42,512 nt of DNA from an uncultured Lachnospiraceae bacterium (GTDB lineage Bacteria; Bacillota; Clostridia; Lachnospirales; Lachnospiraceae): assembly GCA_946616835.1 (NCBI GenBank), contig CAMOJK010000013.1, forward strand, positions 1-42,512. Reading direction: 5' to 3'. Below the pieces are notes generated by a model. It did no database searches, had not been told where the DNA came from, and saw only the letters and a program-made list of their open reading frames with translations. Shown one piece after another: positions 16,831 to 25,165 of this stretch (position 1 is the stretch's first letter; each line of letters starts with the position of its first letter). The position numbers and the translations under genes are program-made.

Positions 16831-18318
16831 TTACAGTACGCTCTTGTATGCTGCTTCAGCGCCTTCTGTACGGATCAGCTTAAGGTCTGCAAGAACGGTA
16901 TCATAAAGACCCTCGATCTTTGTGAGATCCTGATCCCACATCTTTTCATTTGTAAGCACATCCTTAACAAGTGTCTCGTCATCAGCATCCTTGTGCTCAT
17001 AATAGAAATCCAGTACCCATGCGTCATCCTGAACCTTATACTCATTTCCCTTAGGACGAACACACACAAGTCCGTCTTCTGCACGCTCCTTAATTCCTGT
17101 TGAATAGAAAGCGATATATGCAGCAAGGCTCATGGTGAGAGCTGCGGGAAGCTTACCGAACTTCTCGATATACTCAAGGAATGACGGCATGTTACGAGCC
17201 TTCCACTTGGATGTTGAGTTAAGAGAAATACTCATCAGTTCGTGATTTACAAAAGGATTGTTGAAACGGTCTGTTACTGCTGCCGCAAAATCATCACAAT
17301 CCTGCTTATCCAGAGGCAGTACAGGGATAACCTCATCAAAGAGCATCTTATTCATGAAGCCCTTGATAGTGTCGTTGTGCATACAGTCACGAACGATATC
17401 CTGGCCGGAAAGATAAGCACCAAGTACAAATCCGGTATGAGCACCGTTTAAGATGCGAACCTTACGCTTTTTGTAAGGAGTAACATCAGGTACTACATGA
17501 ACATTGACACCTGCCTTCTTGAAAGGAAGCTTTTCAGCAAGCCATTCAGGACCTTCAATATACCATACACCGAATACTTCACCTACATCCAAAAGAGGAT
17601 CTTCATAACCGTTTATCTTCTCAAGCTCCTCTACTTCCTTGGGATCGCGGATACGACCGGGAACAATACGGTCTACAAGTGTAGAACAGAAGAGGCAGTC
17701 CTCATTTATCCATTTTTTGAAGTCCTCGCCCCATCCCCAATCATCGATGTGCTTAAGGATAATCTTCTGTAATTCTTTACCATTATTATCAATAAGCTCG
17801 CAGGAAAGGATCACAAGTCCCTTGCCACCTGCGAGGAAACGCTCATGCAGAAGTACTGCGAGTTTTGCAGGGAATGATGTGGGAGGCACCTGATCAGGCT
17901 TTGACTCAGGATCATAAACTATACCGGCCTCTGTTGTATTGCTGGAAACATACTCAAGATCTGCACTCTTAGCGATCTCTTTTACAGCATCCCAGTCCTT
18001 AACAGGGCTGTAGCACTTATCTACTACTGAGATCACACGCTTGCGGTCAACCTTCTCACCCTTCTCGGAGCCACGAAGATATAAAGTATAAAGACCTTCC
18101 TGCTCATTGATCAGATCAGAAAGTCCCTGTGCGATAGGCTGAAGAAGTGCAACCTTTCCGTTCCAGCCTGCCTTTTCATTTGACATATCAAAAAAGTAAT
18201 CAACAAATGCACGGAGGAAATTTCCCTCTCCGAACTGCAGCATTTTTACCGGTGCTTCCTTTAAAATGTATCCATCGTAACCTGATTTTTCTAATACTTC
18301 ATAATTAAGCTTTGCCAT
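16831..18318 (-). CDS. uxaB: Tagaturonate reductase (altronate oxidoreductase)
   Basis: 495 residues, mannitol dehydrogenase superfamily. The N-terminal Rossmann region includes VKMLQFGEGNFLRAFVDYFFD. The C-terminal domain carries the conserved catalytic segment KKRKVRILNGAHTGFVLGA (Lys-Asn-His pattern). It reduces tagaturonate to D-altronate with NADH. AGGAG precedes the ATG at 18318. It lies between uxaC and uxaA. The near relative UxuB acts on fructuronate, but the neighbouring uxaA and pectin context favour UxaB. The 139-base gap to uxaA holds no gene. Confidence 0.95.
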   Translation of the reverse strand: MAKLNYEVLEKSGYDGYILKEAPVKMLQFGEGNFLRAFVDYFFDMSNEKAGWNGKVALLQPIAQGLSDLINEQEGLYTLYLRGSEKGEKVDRKRVISVVDKCYSPVKDWDAVKEIAKSADLEYVSSNTTEAGIVYDPESKPDQVPPTSFPAKLAVLLHERFLAGGKGLVILSCELIDNNGKELQKIILKHIDDWGWGEDFKKWINEDCLFCSTLVDRIVPGRIRDPKEVEELEKINGYEDPLLDVGEVFGVWYIEGPEWLAEKLPFKKAGVNVHVVPDVTPYKKRKVRILNGAHTGFVLGAYLSGQDIVRDCMHNDTIKGFMNKMLFDEVIPVLPLDKQDCDDFAAAVTDRFNNPFVNHELMSISLNSTSKWKARNMPSFLEYIEKFGKLPAALTMSLAAYIAFYSTGIKERAEDGLVCVRPKGNEYKVQDDAWVLDFYYEHKDADDETLVKDVLTNEKMWDQDLTKIEGLYDTVLADLKLIRTEGAEAAYKSVL

Positions 18319-18499
18319 GATAATTCTCCTGTTCTTTATTTACCTGACATCTGTTGCTATATCTGTAACTGTTTAACATAGTTACTTTTTATTTTTACTC
18401 CCTCTCCTTTGTCTGTGCCTGCAATCCGCAGCATGCACGGTTCCTTTTCCATACATGCTGTGGCTGCCGGCTATTTGGGATTGGGAAGTAATTAGCATT

Positions 18500-19930
18500 T
18501 TATATGCAGAAATATCTCTCTGCGTTGTAGTATGATATTCCTTCAACTATCTTCTTGAGGGATTTCTCATTGTTAGGATACTCGCCGTCCTCTACCCACT
18601 TTCCTATAAGGTTGCAGGCGATTCTTCTGAAGTAGTCGTGTCTTGTATATGAAAGGAAGGAACGGGAATCTGTAAGCATGCCTACAAAATTTCCAAGCAG
18701 TCCCAGATTTCCAAGGGAACGCATCTGCTCTTCCATGCCATCGCGGGTATCAAGGAACCACCAAGCTGCACCAAGCTGCATCTTTCCGGGCACCTCATCA
18801 GACTGGAAAGGTCCGAGGCAGGTGGTTATCTGGTTGAAATCATTATGATCGAGAGAGAATACGATAGTCTTCGGAAGCTCGTTTGTTGCATCCAGCTCCG
18901 AGAAAAGCTCTGCCAGCTCGTTATAGCAGCTGCTCTTTGCGATCATGTCAAAACCGGTATCCGGTCCTTCGATCTTGAACATTCTCTCGTTTACATTTCT
19001 TGTGCAGGAGTAGTGAATCTCCATTACAACATTCTCTTTGTGATACTTTCTTGCAAGACTTAAAAGCACCTTTGTCTGATAGATCTCAGCCTCTTCAGTA
19101 GTGATGCTCTCGCCACGCATTACCTTCTGGAAAGCAGCATCAGCCTCTGCATCACTGCCCTTTCTGAACATCACATAGTCTATGCCGTGGTCAGAAGCCT
19201 TGCAGCCGTGCTTTACGAAGAAATCCAGTCTTTCATTAAGTGCATCGCAGACATCCTGTACTGTATCAAGACTTTCCTTTCCAACGCTTTTTGCGAGTTT
19301 CTTTATATACTCTCTGAATCCGTCCTTTGTGATGTTAATTGCCTTGTCGGGACGGTACGAAGGGCATACGGTAAAGCCAAGATCTTCTTTTGCAAGCTTT
19401 TCATGCCATTCAAGCGAATCAACGGGATCATCGGTGGTTCCGACAAACTTTACATTGGACTTGCGGATGATCCCGCGAACGGAAAGTTCAGGATCATTCT
19501 TTAACATATCGGAAGTCTTGTCCCAGATTTCCTTTGCATTATCTTCTGTTAAAGGCTCGGTTATACCGAAATATTTCTTTAATTCCAGGTTTGACCAGTG
19601 ATACATAGGGTTGCCGATTGCCATTTCAAGAGCCTTGGCAAACTCAAGAAACTTTTCAAAAGGCTCAGCATCGCCTGTGATCTTGTCCTCAGGAACACCG
19701 TTTGATCTCATTACACGCCATTTATAATGATCACCGAAATAGCTGCCATCGGGATTCTTCCCGCCCAGCCATATCTGTGCAATATTGTCATAACGTCTGT
19801 CCTCATATATCTCCTGCGGTGAGATGTGACAGTGATAATCGATTATAGGAAGTGACTCTGCGTAATCGTGAAACAGATGCTTAGCTGTATCGTTATATAG
19901 CATGAAGTCCTTATCCATAAATTCTTTCAT
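18500..19930 (-). CDS. uxaC: Glucuronate/galacturonate isomerase
   Basis: 476 residues from the ATG at 19930, ten bases after GGAGGT; a GTG at 19942 overlaps the ribosome binding site and is unlikely. Amidohydrolase-fold uronate isomerase that converts D-galacturonate to tagaturonate (and glucuronate to fructuronate). Signature segments: IIDYHCHISPQEIYEDRRYDNIAQIWL with the metal-type histidines, MEIHYSCTRNVNERMF, and FSLDHNDFNQI. First gene of the seven-gene operon uxaC-uxaB-uxaA-pta-kduI-dhuI-ackA and directly downstream of a promoter with a perfect operator. The 181-base gap to uxaB contains an imperfect hairpin (CAGCATG/CATGCTG near 18432-18465). Confidence 0.96.
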   Translation of the reverse strand: MKEFMDKDFMLYNDTAKHLFHDYAESLPIIDYHCHISPQEIYEDRRYDNIAQIWLGGKNPDGSYFGDHYKWRVMRSNGVPEDKITGDAEPFEKFLEFAKALEMAIGNPMYHWSNLELKKYFGITEPLTEDNAKEIWDKTSDMLKNDPELSVRGIIRKSNVKFVGTTDDPVDSLEWHEKLAKEDLGFTVCPSYRPDKAINITKDGFREYIKKLAKSVGKESLDTVQDVCDALNERLDFFVKHGCKASDHGIDYVMFRKGSDAEADAAFQKVMRGESITTEEAEIYQTKVLLSLARKYHKENVVMEIHYSCTRNVNERMFKIEGPDTGFDMIAKSSCYNELAELFSELDATNELPKTIVFSLDHNDFNQITTCLGPFQSDEVPGKMQLGAAWWFLDTRDGMEEQMRSLGNLGLLGNFVGMLTDSRSFLSYTRHDYFRRIACNLIGKWVEDGEYPNNEKSLKKIVEGISYYNAERYFCI

Positions 19931-19964
19931 TGTATAATACACCTCCGTGTTAAAATGTTTTCAT

Positions 19965-20021
19965 AACGCTTACTGTAAGCGCTTACATTATTGTTATACC
20001 TATATTTTTTGATTCTGTCAA
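19965..20021 (-). promoter_or_regulatory. uxaC operon promoter with perfect palindromic operator
   Basis: Minus strand: TTGACA (20016-20021), 17 bases, TATAAC (19993-19998). Five bases further is the perfect palindrome TGTAAGCGCTTACA (19974-19987). An extra half site AACGCTTAC (19965-19973) abuts it, so a second, overlapping dyad GCTTAC-T-GTAAGC exists. This is the strongest operator arrangement in the window and controls the main catabolic operon. Confidence 0.85.
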
Positions 20022-20118
20022 TAACTATTTTCAAAAAATCACTGAGTTTTATAAAATATATTTTTCAAATATCGGGAATGATTAGAAAAATTTCCGGCCG
20101 TAGCCCGGTAAAAGTTCC

Positions 20119-21135
20119 TTACACCGTTGTTTCCCGGGCGATCAGCGTGCAGGGAACCGATATCTTGTGGGTAAGCTTGTCCACTCCTCCATCGAGTAAC
20201 CGCATAATCCTGTCCACTGTGTCCTTGCAGATTTCTTCTGTATGATTGTCTATGCTTGTTACCTCCGGATTACAGGAAATTGCCAGATCGGAATTGTTAT
20301 AACCGATGATCTCGATTTCTTCAGGTATGTTCAATCCTTTAGCCTGTGCATATTTAACCGCACCGATTGCTATCATGTCATTTGATGCTATGATGCCGTC
20401 GCACTTAAGATCCTCCATTGCCAGCAACTGATCCCTCACTGAGTGAATACGGTTTTCTACATAGATTATCCCGTCTTTTGCACTTTTTCCTACACTCTTC
20501 ATGGCGCGCTCGTAACCGTTTCTCTTTTTATTAGCGCTGTATGAGTGAGAATCTGTAAGGAATACTATATTTTTCCTGCCACGCCTGAGCATAGAGGTAG
20601 CTGCCTCGTAGATAGCTTTTTCATCCTCGCATACGGAAGCATATATATTTTCACCATTTACATTTCCATTAATGATAAAAACAGGAACACGCTTTGCTGC
20701 CGCACGGATATACTCTGTAGCATTGGTATCGCTTCCGTCACCCGCATAGGTCGAACCAATCAACACGAGGCTGTCAATATGTTTTGATAAAAGCATATCC
20801 GTTTTTTTCTGTTTTCCTTCCAGATCAAAACCGCTGTTGCCAAGTATGCAGTCATAGCCATGCTTTATCAGCTCTGTCTCCAGATATGCCACTGCACTTG
20901 CCATATAGGGGTCAGCTATTGTGGGAACCAGCACTCCGATGGTATGCATGGTATTAAGGCCCAGCCCTTGTGCAAATACATTGGGCGTATATCCCACCTT
21001 ATCGATAACCTCCATAACTTTTTTCCGCGTCTTCTCCGATACCTTTTCGGAGCCATTCATTACACGGGATACGGTTGCTATGGAAACACCGGACATCTTC
21101 GCAATATCATAAATATTTATCGCATCTTTATTCAT
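20119..21135 (-). CDS. LacI family transcriptional regulator of the uronate regulon
   Basis: 338 residues. The N-terminal helix-turn-helix reads NIYDIAKMSGVSIATVSRVMNGSEKVSEKTRKKV, and the hinge helix YTPNVFAQGLG has the residues that insert at a central CG step. A periplasmic-binding-like effector domain follows (TIGVLVPTIADPYM..., ASNDMIAIGAVKYAQ, IGYNNSDLAISCNPEVTSID). It most likely represses the surrounding uronate genes and releases DNA on binding a pathway intermediate such as KDG. The predicted recognition sequence fits the six TGTAAGCGCTTACA-like sites. An operator lies upstream of its own gene, suggesting autoregulation. Functionally it is a KdgR/UxuR-type regulator; I give no symbol because orthology cannot be tested here. 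Confidence 0.9.
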   Translation of the reverse strand: MNKDAINIYDIAKMSGVSIATVSRVMNGSEKVSEKTRKKVMEVIDKVGYTPNVFAQGLGLNTMHTIGVLVPTIADPYMASAVAYLETELIKHGYDCILGNSGFDLEGKQKKTDMLLSKHIDSLVLIGSTYAGDGSDTNATEYIRAAAKRVPVFIINGNVNGENIYASVCEDEKAIYEAATSMLRRGRKNIVFLTDSHSYSANKKRNGYERAMKSVGKSAKDGIIYVENRIHSVRDQLLAMEDLKCDGIIASNDMIAIGAVKYAQAKGLNIPEEIEIIGYNNSDLAISCNPEVTSIDNHTEEICKDTVDRIMRLLDGGVDKLTHKISVPCTLIARETTV

Positions 21136-21521
21136 ATAAGACCAGACCTCTTTTTAATTTTTACATCAGTAATATCAGTGAAGTCAGCTTGTGAGCATCC
21201 AGAATAGTACTAGGCAATACAATGTATGCATGATCGAAATGAATTCATCATTCTTCATTTTCGGGCTCTTTCATTAAACCGTTTACACAGCCCACCAATG
21301 TAAGCGCATACATTTTAGTTTACAACACTATTTTACTGTATTTTTCAATAAAGGAAATACTGAAATATGCTGAAACCGCAATAGTTTTTATATTAAAATT
21401 GACCAATACTACGCACATTTCATTCAATCTAAGGGGTTTTGTGTAAAATGTTGCAAAATAAATCAGAAATTTAGTGAATTTAACAATTCACAATAAATGG
21501 ACTCTATGCTAATATAATTTA
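21136..21521. other. Upstream region of the LacI-type gene
   Basis: AT-rich, no credible gene. It contains the regulator's operator (21297-21314) and a degenerate half site AAACCGTTTACA near 21277-21288. No convincing consensus promoter for the regulator is visible on the minus strand; TAAACT just upstream of the operator is a possible weak -10. Confidence 0.5.
21297..21314 (-). promoter_or_regulatory. Operator upstream of the LacI-type gene
   Basis: AATGTAAGCGCATACATT, one substitution from the perfect palindrome, 162 bases upstream of the regulator start codon. Its centre is 223 bases from the perfect site at 21522-21535, about 21 helical turns, so both could be bridged by a tetrameric repressor. 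Confidence 0.75.
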
Positions 21522-21535
21522 TGTAAGCGCTTACA
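21513..21535 (+). promoter_or_regulatory. Operator-controlled plus-strand promoter for a candidate small RNA
   Basis: A perfect TATAAT (21513-21518) is followed three bases later by the perfect palindrome TGTAAGCGCTTACA (21522-21535). This is the same -10/operator spacing seen at kdgK1 and uxaC. The -35 region is weak (TTCACA at 21487-21492 would need a 20-base spacer). No protein gene lies downstream on this strand. Confidence 0.65.
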
Positions 21536-21611
21536 TTGATTGTGAACCAATTAGTCGCTTTATCCTCCCCCTATTAAAATGCCGGTCTTTGCACACCGGC
21601 ATTTTTGTTTT
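21525..21611 (+). ncRNA. Candidate regulon-controlled small RNA with C-rich seed
   Basis: From the predicted start near 21525 a transcript of about 85 bases would end at a clean Rho-independent terminator: TGCCGGT (21580-21586), loop, ACCGGCA (21595-21601), then TTTTTGTTTT. Between them AAGCG (21525-21529) can pair with CGCTT to make a 5' domain. The stretch TATCCTCCCCCTATT (about 21561-21575) is left single-stranded. Such unpaired CU-rich seeds bind Shine-Dalgarno sequences in several Gram-positive small RNAs. No open frame with a ribosome binding site is present. Alternatively the terminator only protects against read-through and the operator is a looping site. Confidence 0.5.
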
Positions 21612-21652
21612 CCTTTTTTCCATGAACCACATATTCGTACAGTAGACTACAT

Positions 21653-21687
21653 AAAAAAGACCTGCCAACATGATATCGACAGGTCTT
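21653..21687 (-). terminator. Terminator of the kdgK2-kdgA-kduD-GH43 operon
   Basis: On the minus strand AAAGACCTG pairs with CAGGTCTTT, followed by TTTTAT; it lies about 45 bases after the GH43 stop codon. Confidence 0.85.
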
Positions 21688-21730
21688 TGTCATCCGATAA
21701 TTAAAGTTTTGATCAGGCGCTCAGCCAAGT

Positions 21731-23359
21731 TTAAAAATCTGCACTTTGTACTTTAAGGAACCCTTTCGAGCCTTCCCCGGACGACACGCAGAATACTCCG
21801 TATTTTACGCCTACCCATCGTCCCGGAACGGCCTTCATCTCAAAAGCTTTTTTATACTCTGCACCATCCGTGGAGTAATACATGCTTACTGTTTCCTCCG
21901 GAAAGTTTCTCTCCGTAGGGCTTAAGTCCCTTATGCCGGTACGCTCCACAACATATTTTACAAACACGGATCCGGCTTCATCCGGCAGGCTTTCCAATTC
22001 TGCGCTGTACTCACTTATTTTTTCCGCAAGGATCTTTCCGAAATGCTGCTTTCCCAGCACACGGGTTACCTTTATTCCGTCAGCCTCCCGTGTAAAGGAG
22101 AGCAGACCATACTCCATTCCCATAGAGATAACACCGGCCTCATCCCCCTTTTGCAGATTTGATATGTCTAATTTTATTATATCTCTGAATTCAGGAGCCT
22201 GCCATTTCTGCAGGAGGAGATTCGGAATATCTCCATAAGCTCCATCCTTTTTTACTGCATGCAGGATTAAATCCTGACCATCCGTGTCATACCATTCCTT
22301 TTTTTCGTTTGCATTCCACTGCCATCTGAGGTCAGGGATGCCTGTAAGGCCTTTAAAACAGCCTGATGAAGCTTCCGCCCGGACTGCTTCAGCTCCGGAT
22401 ACTCCCCCGGAAGGCTCTGAAGCCTTGTCACTCATACCGACATTTGGCATCCGGTATCTCCTTACCGGTTCTCCATAGTCATTTCCGGCCTTTGCAATGC
22501 CGATCACAGGCCAGTCATCATGCCATTCCATAGGCTGCAGGTGCACAATGCGTCCTGCTGCATAGACATCCTGGAAATGTATGAACCAGTCCTCGCCTAT
22601 GACGGTATCTACCCAGGCCCCCTGGTGAGGTCCGTTTATATCCGACTCACCCTGCCGCATCACGACACGGTATTCATAAGGTCCAAATATATTTTTTGAG
22701 CGAAGCACCGTCTGCCATCCTGTCTTCACACCTCCTGCCGGTGCAAAGATATAATACCAGCCGTTCCGTTTATAAAGCTTGGGACCTTCTATCGTGGTCT
22801 GGTCATTTTCATTCCCATCAAAGACCACAACCGGCTCTCCGATGAGCCCCATTCCGTCCGGCTGCATCTCCTGTACATGGAGTACACTTTTATATCCTAT
22901 CCGGCTCTTTGCAACACCGCTTACCAGATACGCCCTGCCATCTTCATCCCAGAAAGGACATGGATCGATCCTGCCCGCTCCCTCATATATCCTTACGGGA
23001 TCAGACCATTCGCCATACGGATCTTTTGACGTACACATATATATCCCTTCATCAGGCATAGGGAAACAAATAAAGTATTTTCCGTCGTGGTACCTTATCG
23101 CAGGAGCCCACACGCCACATCCGTGAACAGCCCTGTCATAGCGGCTGTCAGGCAGTTTTTTCAGTGCATAACCGATAAGCTCCCAGTTCACCAGATCACG
23201 CGAATGCAGAACGGGAAGTCCCGGTGTATTGCTAAAGCTCGATGCCGTCATATAATAATCAGCCCCGACGCGTATCGCATCGGGGTCTGAATAATCCGCA
23301 TATAAAACCGGATTGGTATATGTGCCGTCATCATTATCTGATATCCATGCATTAACCAT
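21731..23359 (-). CDS. Glycoside hydrolase family 43 (xylosidase/arabinofuranosidase-like)
   Basis: 542 residues without a signal peptide, so probably intracellular. The N-terminal five-bladed propeller (about 1-300) shows the three GH43 acidic residues: Asp in NPVLYADYSDPDAI (general base), Asp in RIDPCPFWDEDG (pKa modulator) and Glu in TTIEGPKLYKRNGWYY (general acid). The C-terminal 200 residues form the beta-sandwich seen in beta-xylosidase-type members (GH43_C2/DUF1349-like: LLLQKWQAPEF..., RWVGVKYGVFCV). It probably removes arabinose or xylose from imported pectin side-chain oligosaccharides. Last gene of the kdgK2 operon; it starts 53 bases after kduD with a GAGGA site. Confidence 0.88.
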   Translation of the reverse strand: MVNAWISDNDDGTYTNPVLYADYSDPDAIRVGADYYMTASSFSNTPGLPVLHSRDLVNWELIGYALKKLPDSRYDRAVHGCGVWAPAIRYHDGKYFICFPMPDEGIYMCTSKDPYGEWSDPVRIYEGAGRIDPCPFWDEDGRAYLVSGVAKSRIGYKSVLHVQEMQPDGMGLIGEPVVVFDGNENDQTTIEGPKLYKRNGWYYIFAPAGGVKTGWQTVLRSKNIFGPYEYRVVMRQGESDINGPHQGAWVDTVIGEDWFIHFQDVYAAGRIVHLQPMEWHDDWPVIGIAKAGNDYGEPVRRYRMPNVGMSDKASEPSGGVSGAEAVRAEASSGCFKGLTGIPDLRWQWNANEKKEWYDTDGQDLILHAVKKDGAYGDIPNLLLQKWQAPEFRDIIKLDISNLQKGDEAGVISMGMEYGLLSFTREADGIKVTRVLGKQHFGKILAEKISEYSAELESLPDEAGSVFVKYVVERTGIRDLSPTERNFPEETVSMYYSTDGAEYKKAFEMKAVPGRWVGVKYGVFCVSSGEGSKGFLKVQSADF

Positions 23360-23411
23360 ATACAGTCCTCAGTATATATCCTGACAAAAAACTGTGTTCT
23401 TCAGAAAATTA

Positions 23412-24173
23412 TTATCTTGCAAGCCATCCGCCGTCAACAGCAATGGTAAACCCGTTCATATAAGAAGATGCCTCGGAAGCTAAGAAGATAGCAGCACCGG
23501 CCATATCTTCCGGAGTACCCCAGCGTCCTGCAGGAATACGACCAAGGATCTCAGCGCTTCTGTTTTCATCATCACGAAGCTGTGCAGTATTATTGGTAGC
23601 CATATAGCCGGGAGCAATGGCATTAACATTGATATTATACTTTGCCCACTCATTTGCGAGAGCACGTGTCATACCAAGTACTGCGCTCTTGCTTGCTGTA
23701 TAAGCAGGCACACGGATTCCGCCCTGATAGCTGAGCATGGAAGCAATATTTATAATCTTTCCACCCTTACCATCAGCGATCCAGGTCTTTGCAAAAGCCT
23801 GGCTTAAGAAAAATACCATACGCTCGTTAAGATTGATAACTGCATCCCAGTCCTCTTCCGTAACATCAGCTGCATCATTACGCCTGATGATACCGGCATT
23901 ATTTACCAGGATATCGATCCTGCCTGCACTCTCTGTCTTTGCAAGAATCTGTGCAATAGCATCCTCAGCTGAAAGATCAACTATCACCTCGGTAAATTCA
24001 CCGCCGTTTTCCTTAATCTTTGCTGCAGTCTCCTCACAGCTCCTTCTTGCTACGCCATATACATGAGCACCTGCTGCCGCAAGTCCCACACTTACGCCCT
24101 GGCCAAGACCTGTGTTCGCACCGGTAACTACCGCATTTTTTCCTTCAAGTGAAAATAAACTCTGAATATCCAT
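23412..24173 (-). CDS. kduD: 2-dehydro-3-deoxy-D-gluconate 5-dehydrogenase (KduD, SDR)
   Basis: 253 residues, classical short-chain dehydrogenase. The cofactor motif is TGANTGLGQG, then VNNAGIIRRND; the catalytic Ser in NIASMLSYQGG and the YTASKSAV Tyr-Lys pair follow. The N-terminus (MDIQSLFSLEGKNAVVTGANTGLGQG) and the C-terminus (DGGWLAR) match KduD. It reduces DKII, the product of KduI/DhuI, to KDG with NADH in the cytoplasm. It sits between kdgA and the GH43 gene. A short hairpin (TCAAAAT/ATTTTGA, 24229-24258) lies in the 113-base gap before it. Confidence 0.95.
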   Translation of the reverse strand: MDIQSLFSLEGKNAVVTGANTGLGQGVSVGLAAAGAHVYGVARRSCEETAAKIKENGGEFTEVIVDLSAEDAIAQILAKTESAGRIDILVNNAGIIRRNDAADVTEEDWDAVINLNERMVFFLSQAFAKTWIADGKGGKIINIASMLSYQGGIRVPAYTASKSAVLGMTRALANEWAKYNINVNAIAPGYMATNNTAQLRDDENRSAEILGRIPAGRWGTPEDMAGAAIFLASEASSYMNGFTIAVDGGWLAR

Positions 24174-24286
24174 GACATTTTCCTCTCTTTAATTCCTTAT
24201 CGGTTCTTATTTTCCTATCTTGTCCTGCTCAAAATCACCGTAATTGCAGGCATTTTGAACAGCTGTTTATAAAAATCGCTTTTATA

Positions 24287-24937
24287 TTATCCGCGCACAT
24301 CCTTAACAATCTGTGCAGCCTCTGCAACCTTTGCCTTTATGGCATCAAAATCTCCTGCCTTGATCATATCTCCCTTTACCATCCATGATCCTCCGCAGCA
24401 GAAGATCTTGTCAGACTGAAGATATTCGGTAACATTAGACGCGCTGATTCCGCCGGTAGGCATAAACTTAAGTGCTGTAAGTGCTGCACCAACAGCTTTG
24501 ATCATTTTAAGTCCGCCTGCATTTTCAGCAGGGAAAAACTTAACATGAGTAAGTCCCAGCTTTATTGCACGCATCATCTCGCTAGCAGTCTGGGTTCCGG
24601 GACAAACGGGAATATCCTTTTCCAGGCAGTACTTTACGATTTCCTCATCAAGTCCGGGAGCCACGATAAACTTAGCACCTGCTGCCACTGCACGATCAAC
24701 CTGCTCAATCGTAAGCACTGTACCTGCACCTACGAGCATATCCGGAAATTTCTCTGCCATTATGCGGATGGATTCCTCTGCTGCCTCTGTACGGAATGTC
24801 ACCTCTGCAGCGGGAAGTCCCCCTTCCATAAGGGCTTTGCCGAGAGGCTCCGCATCCTTTACATCGTTTAATACTACAACGGGAATGATCCCGATCTCAC
24901 TGAATCTCTTAAATACAGCATCTGTTTTTGCGCTCAT
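24287..24937 (-). CDS. kdgA: KDPG/KHG aldolase
   Basis: 216 residues from the ATG at 24937, chosen because AAAGGAG lies five bases upstream; a more distal in-frame ATG at 24952 lies before that site. Class I aldolase that cleaves KDPG to pyruvate and glyceraldehyde 3-phosphate. Catalytic residues are visible: Glu in AAEVTFRTE and the Schiff-base Lys in THVKFFPAE; VGAGTVLT and FMPTGGIS form the phosphate-binding loops. Second gene of the kdgK2 operon, so kinase and aldolase are cotranscribed. Confidence 0.95.
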   Translation of the reverse strand: MSAKTDAVFKRFSEIGIIPVVVLNDVKDAEPLGKALMEGGLPAAEVTFRTEAAEESIRIMAEKFPDMLVGAGTVLTIEQVDRAVAAGAKFIVAPGLDEEIVKYCLEKDIPVCPGTQTASEMMRAIKLGLTHVKFFPAENAGGLKMIKAVGAALTALKFMPTGGISASNVTEYLQSDKIFCCGGSWMVKGDMIKAGDFDAIKAKVAEAAQIVKDVRG

Positions 24938-25014
24938 TTCTGCTCCTTTCATTTTTCATTTTCTCATTTTTTATAAAAATCAATGATTCTCTCATCTGCA
25001 CAATCTCTTCTCAC

Positions 25015-25100
25015 CGATGCCGCACCGACGGTAATGCCCTTCAACCGGCAATACTTGCGAAAATGCTATGGCTCGTTTCGCACCGTCGGGCGCACCTGTA
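25015..25100. repeat. Nested cruciform-like element between kdgK2 and kdgA
   Basis: Outer arms CCGACGGT (25025-25032) and ACCGTCGG (25082-25089) enclose TGCGAAA (25056-25062) and TTTCGCA (25076-25082). GC-rich compared with its surroundings. With the hairpin at 25129-25155 it fills most of the 228-base intercistronic gap. Confidence 0.6.
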
Positions 25101-25128
25101 TGGAGTGGATAGTATCGAATATTGGAAA

Positions 25129-25155
25129 TGGGCATGCTGCATGTGCAGATGCCCA
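25129..25155 (-). repeat. Intercistronic hairpin after kdgK2
   Basis: TGGGCAT and ATGCCCA arms with an inner CTGC-ATGT-GCAG hairpin, 10 bases after the kdgK2 stop codon. There is no U-tract, so it is more likely a stability or processing element than a full terminator. Confidence 0.6.
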
Positions 25156-25165
25156 ATGTCTTTAA

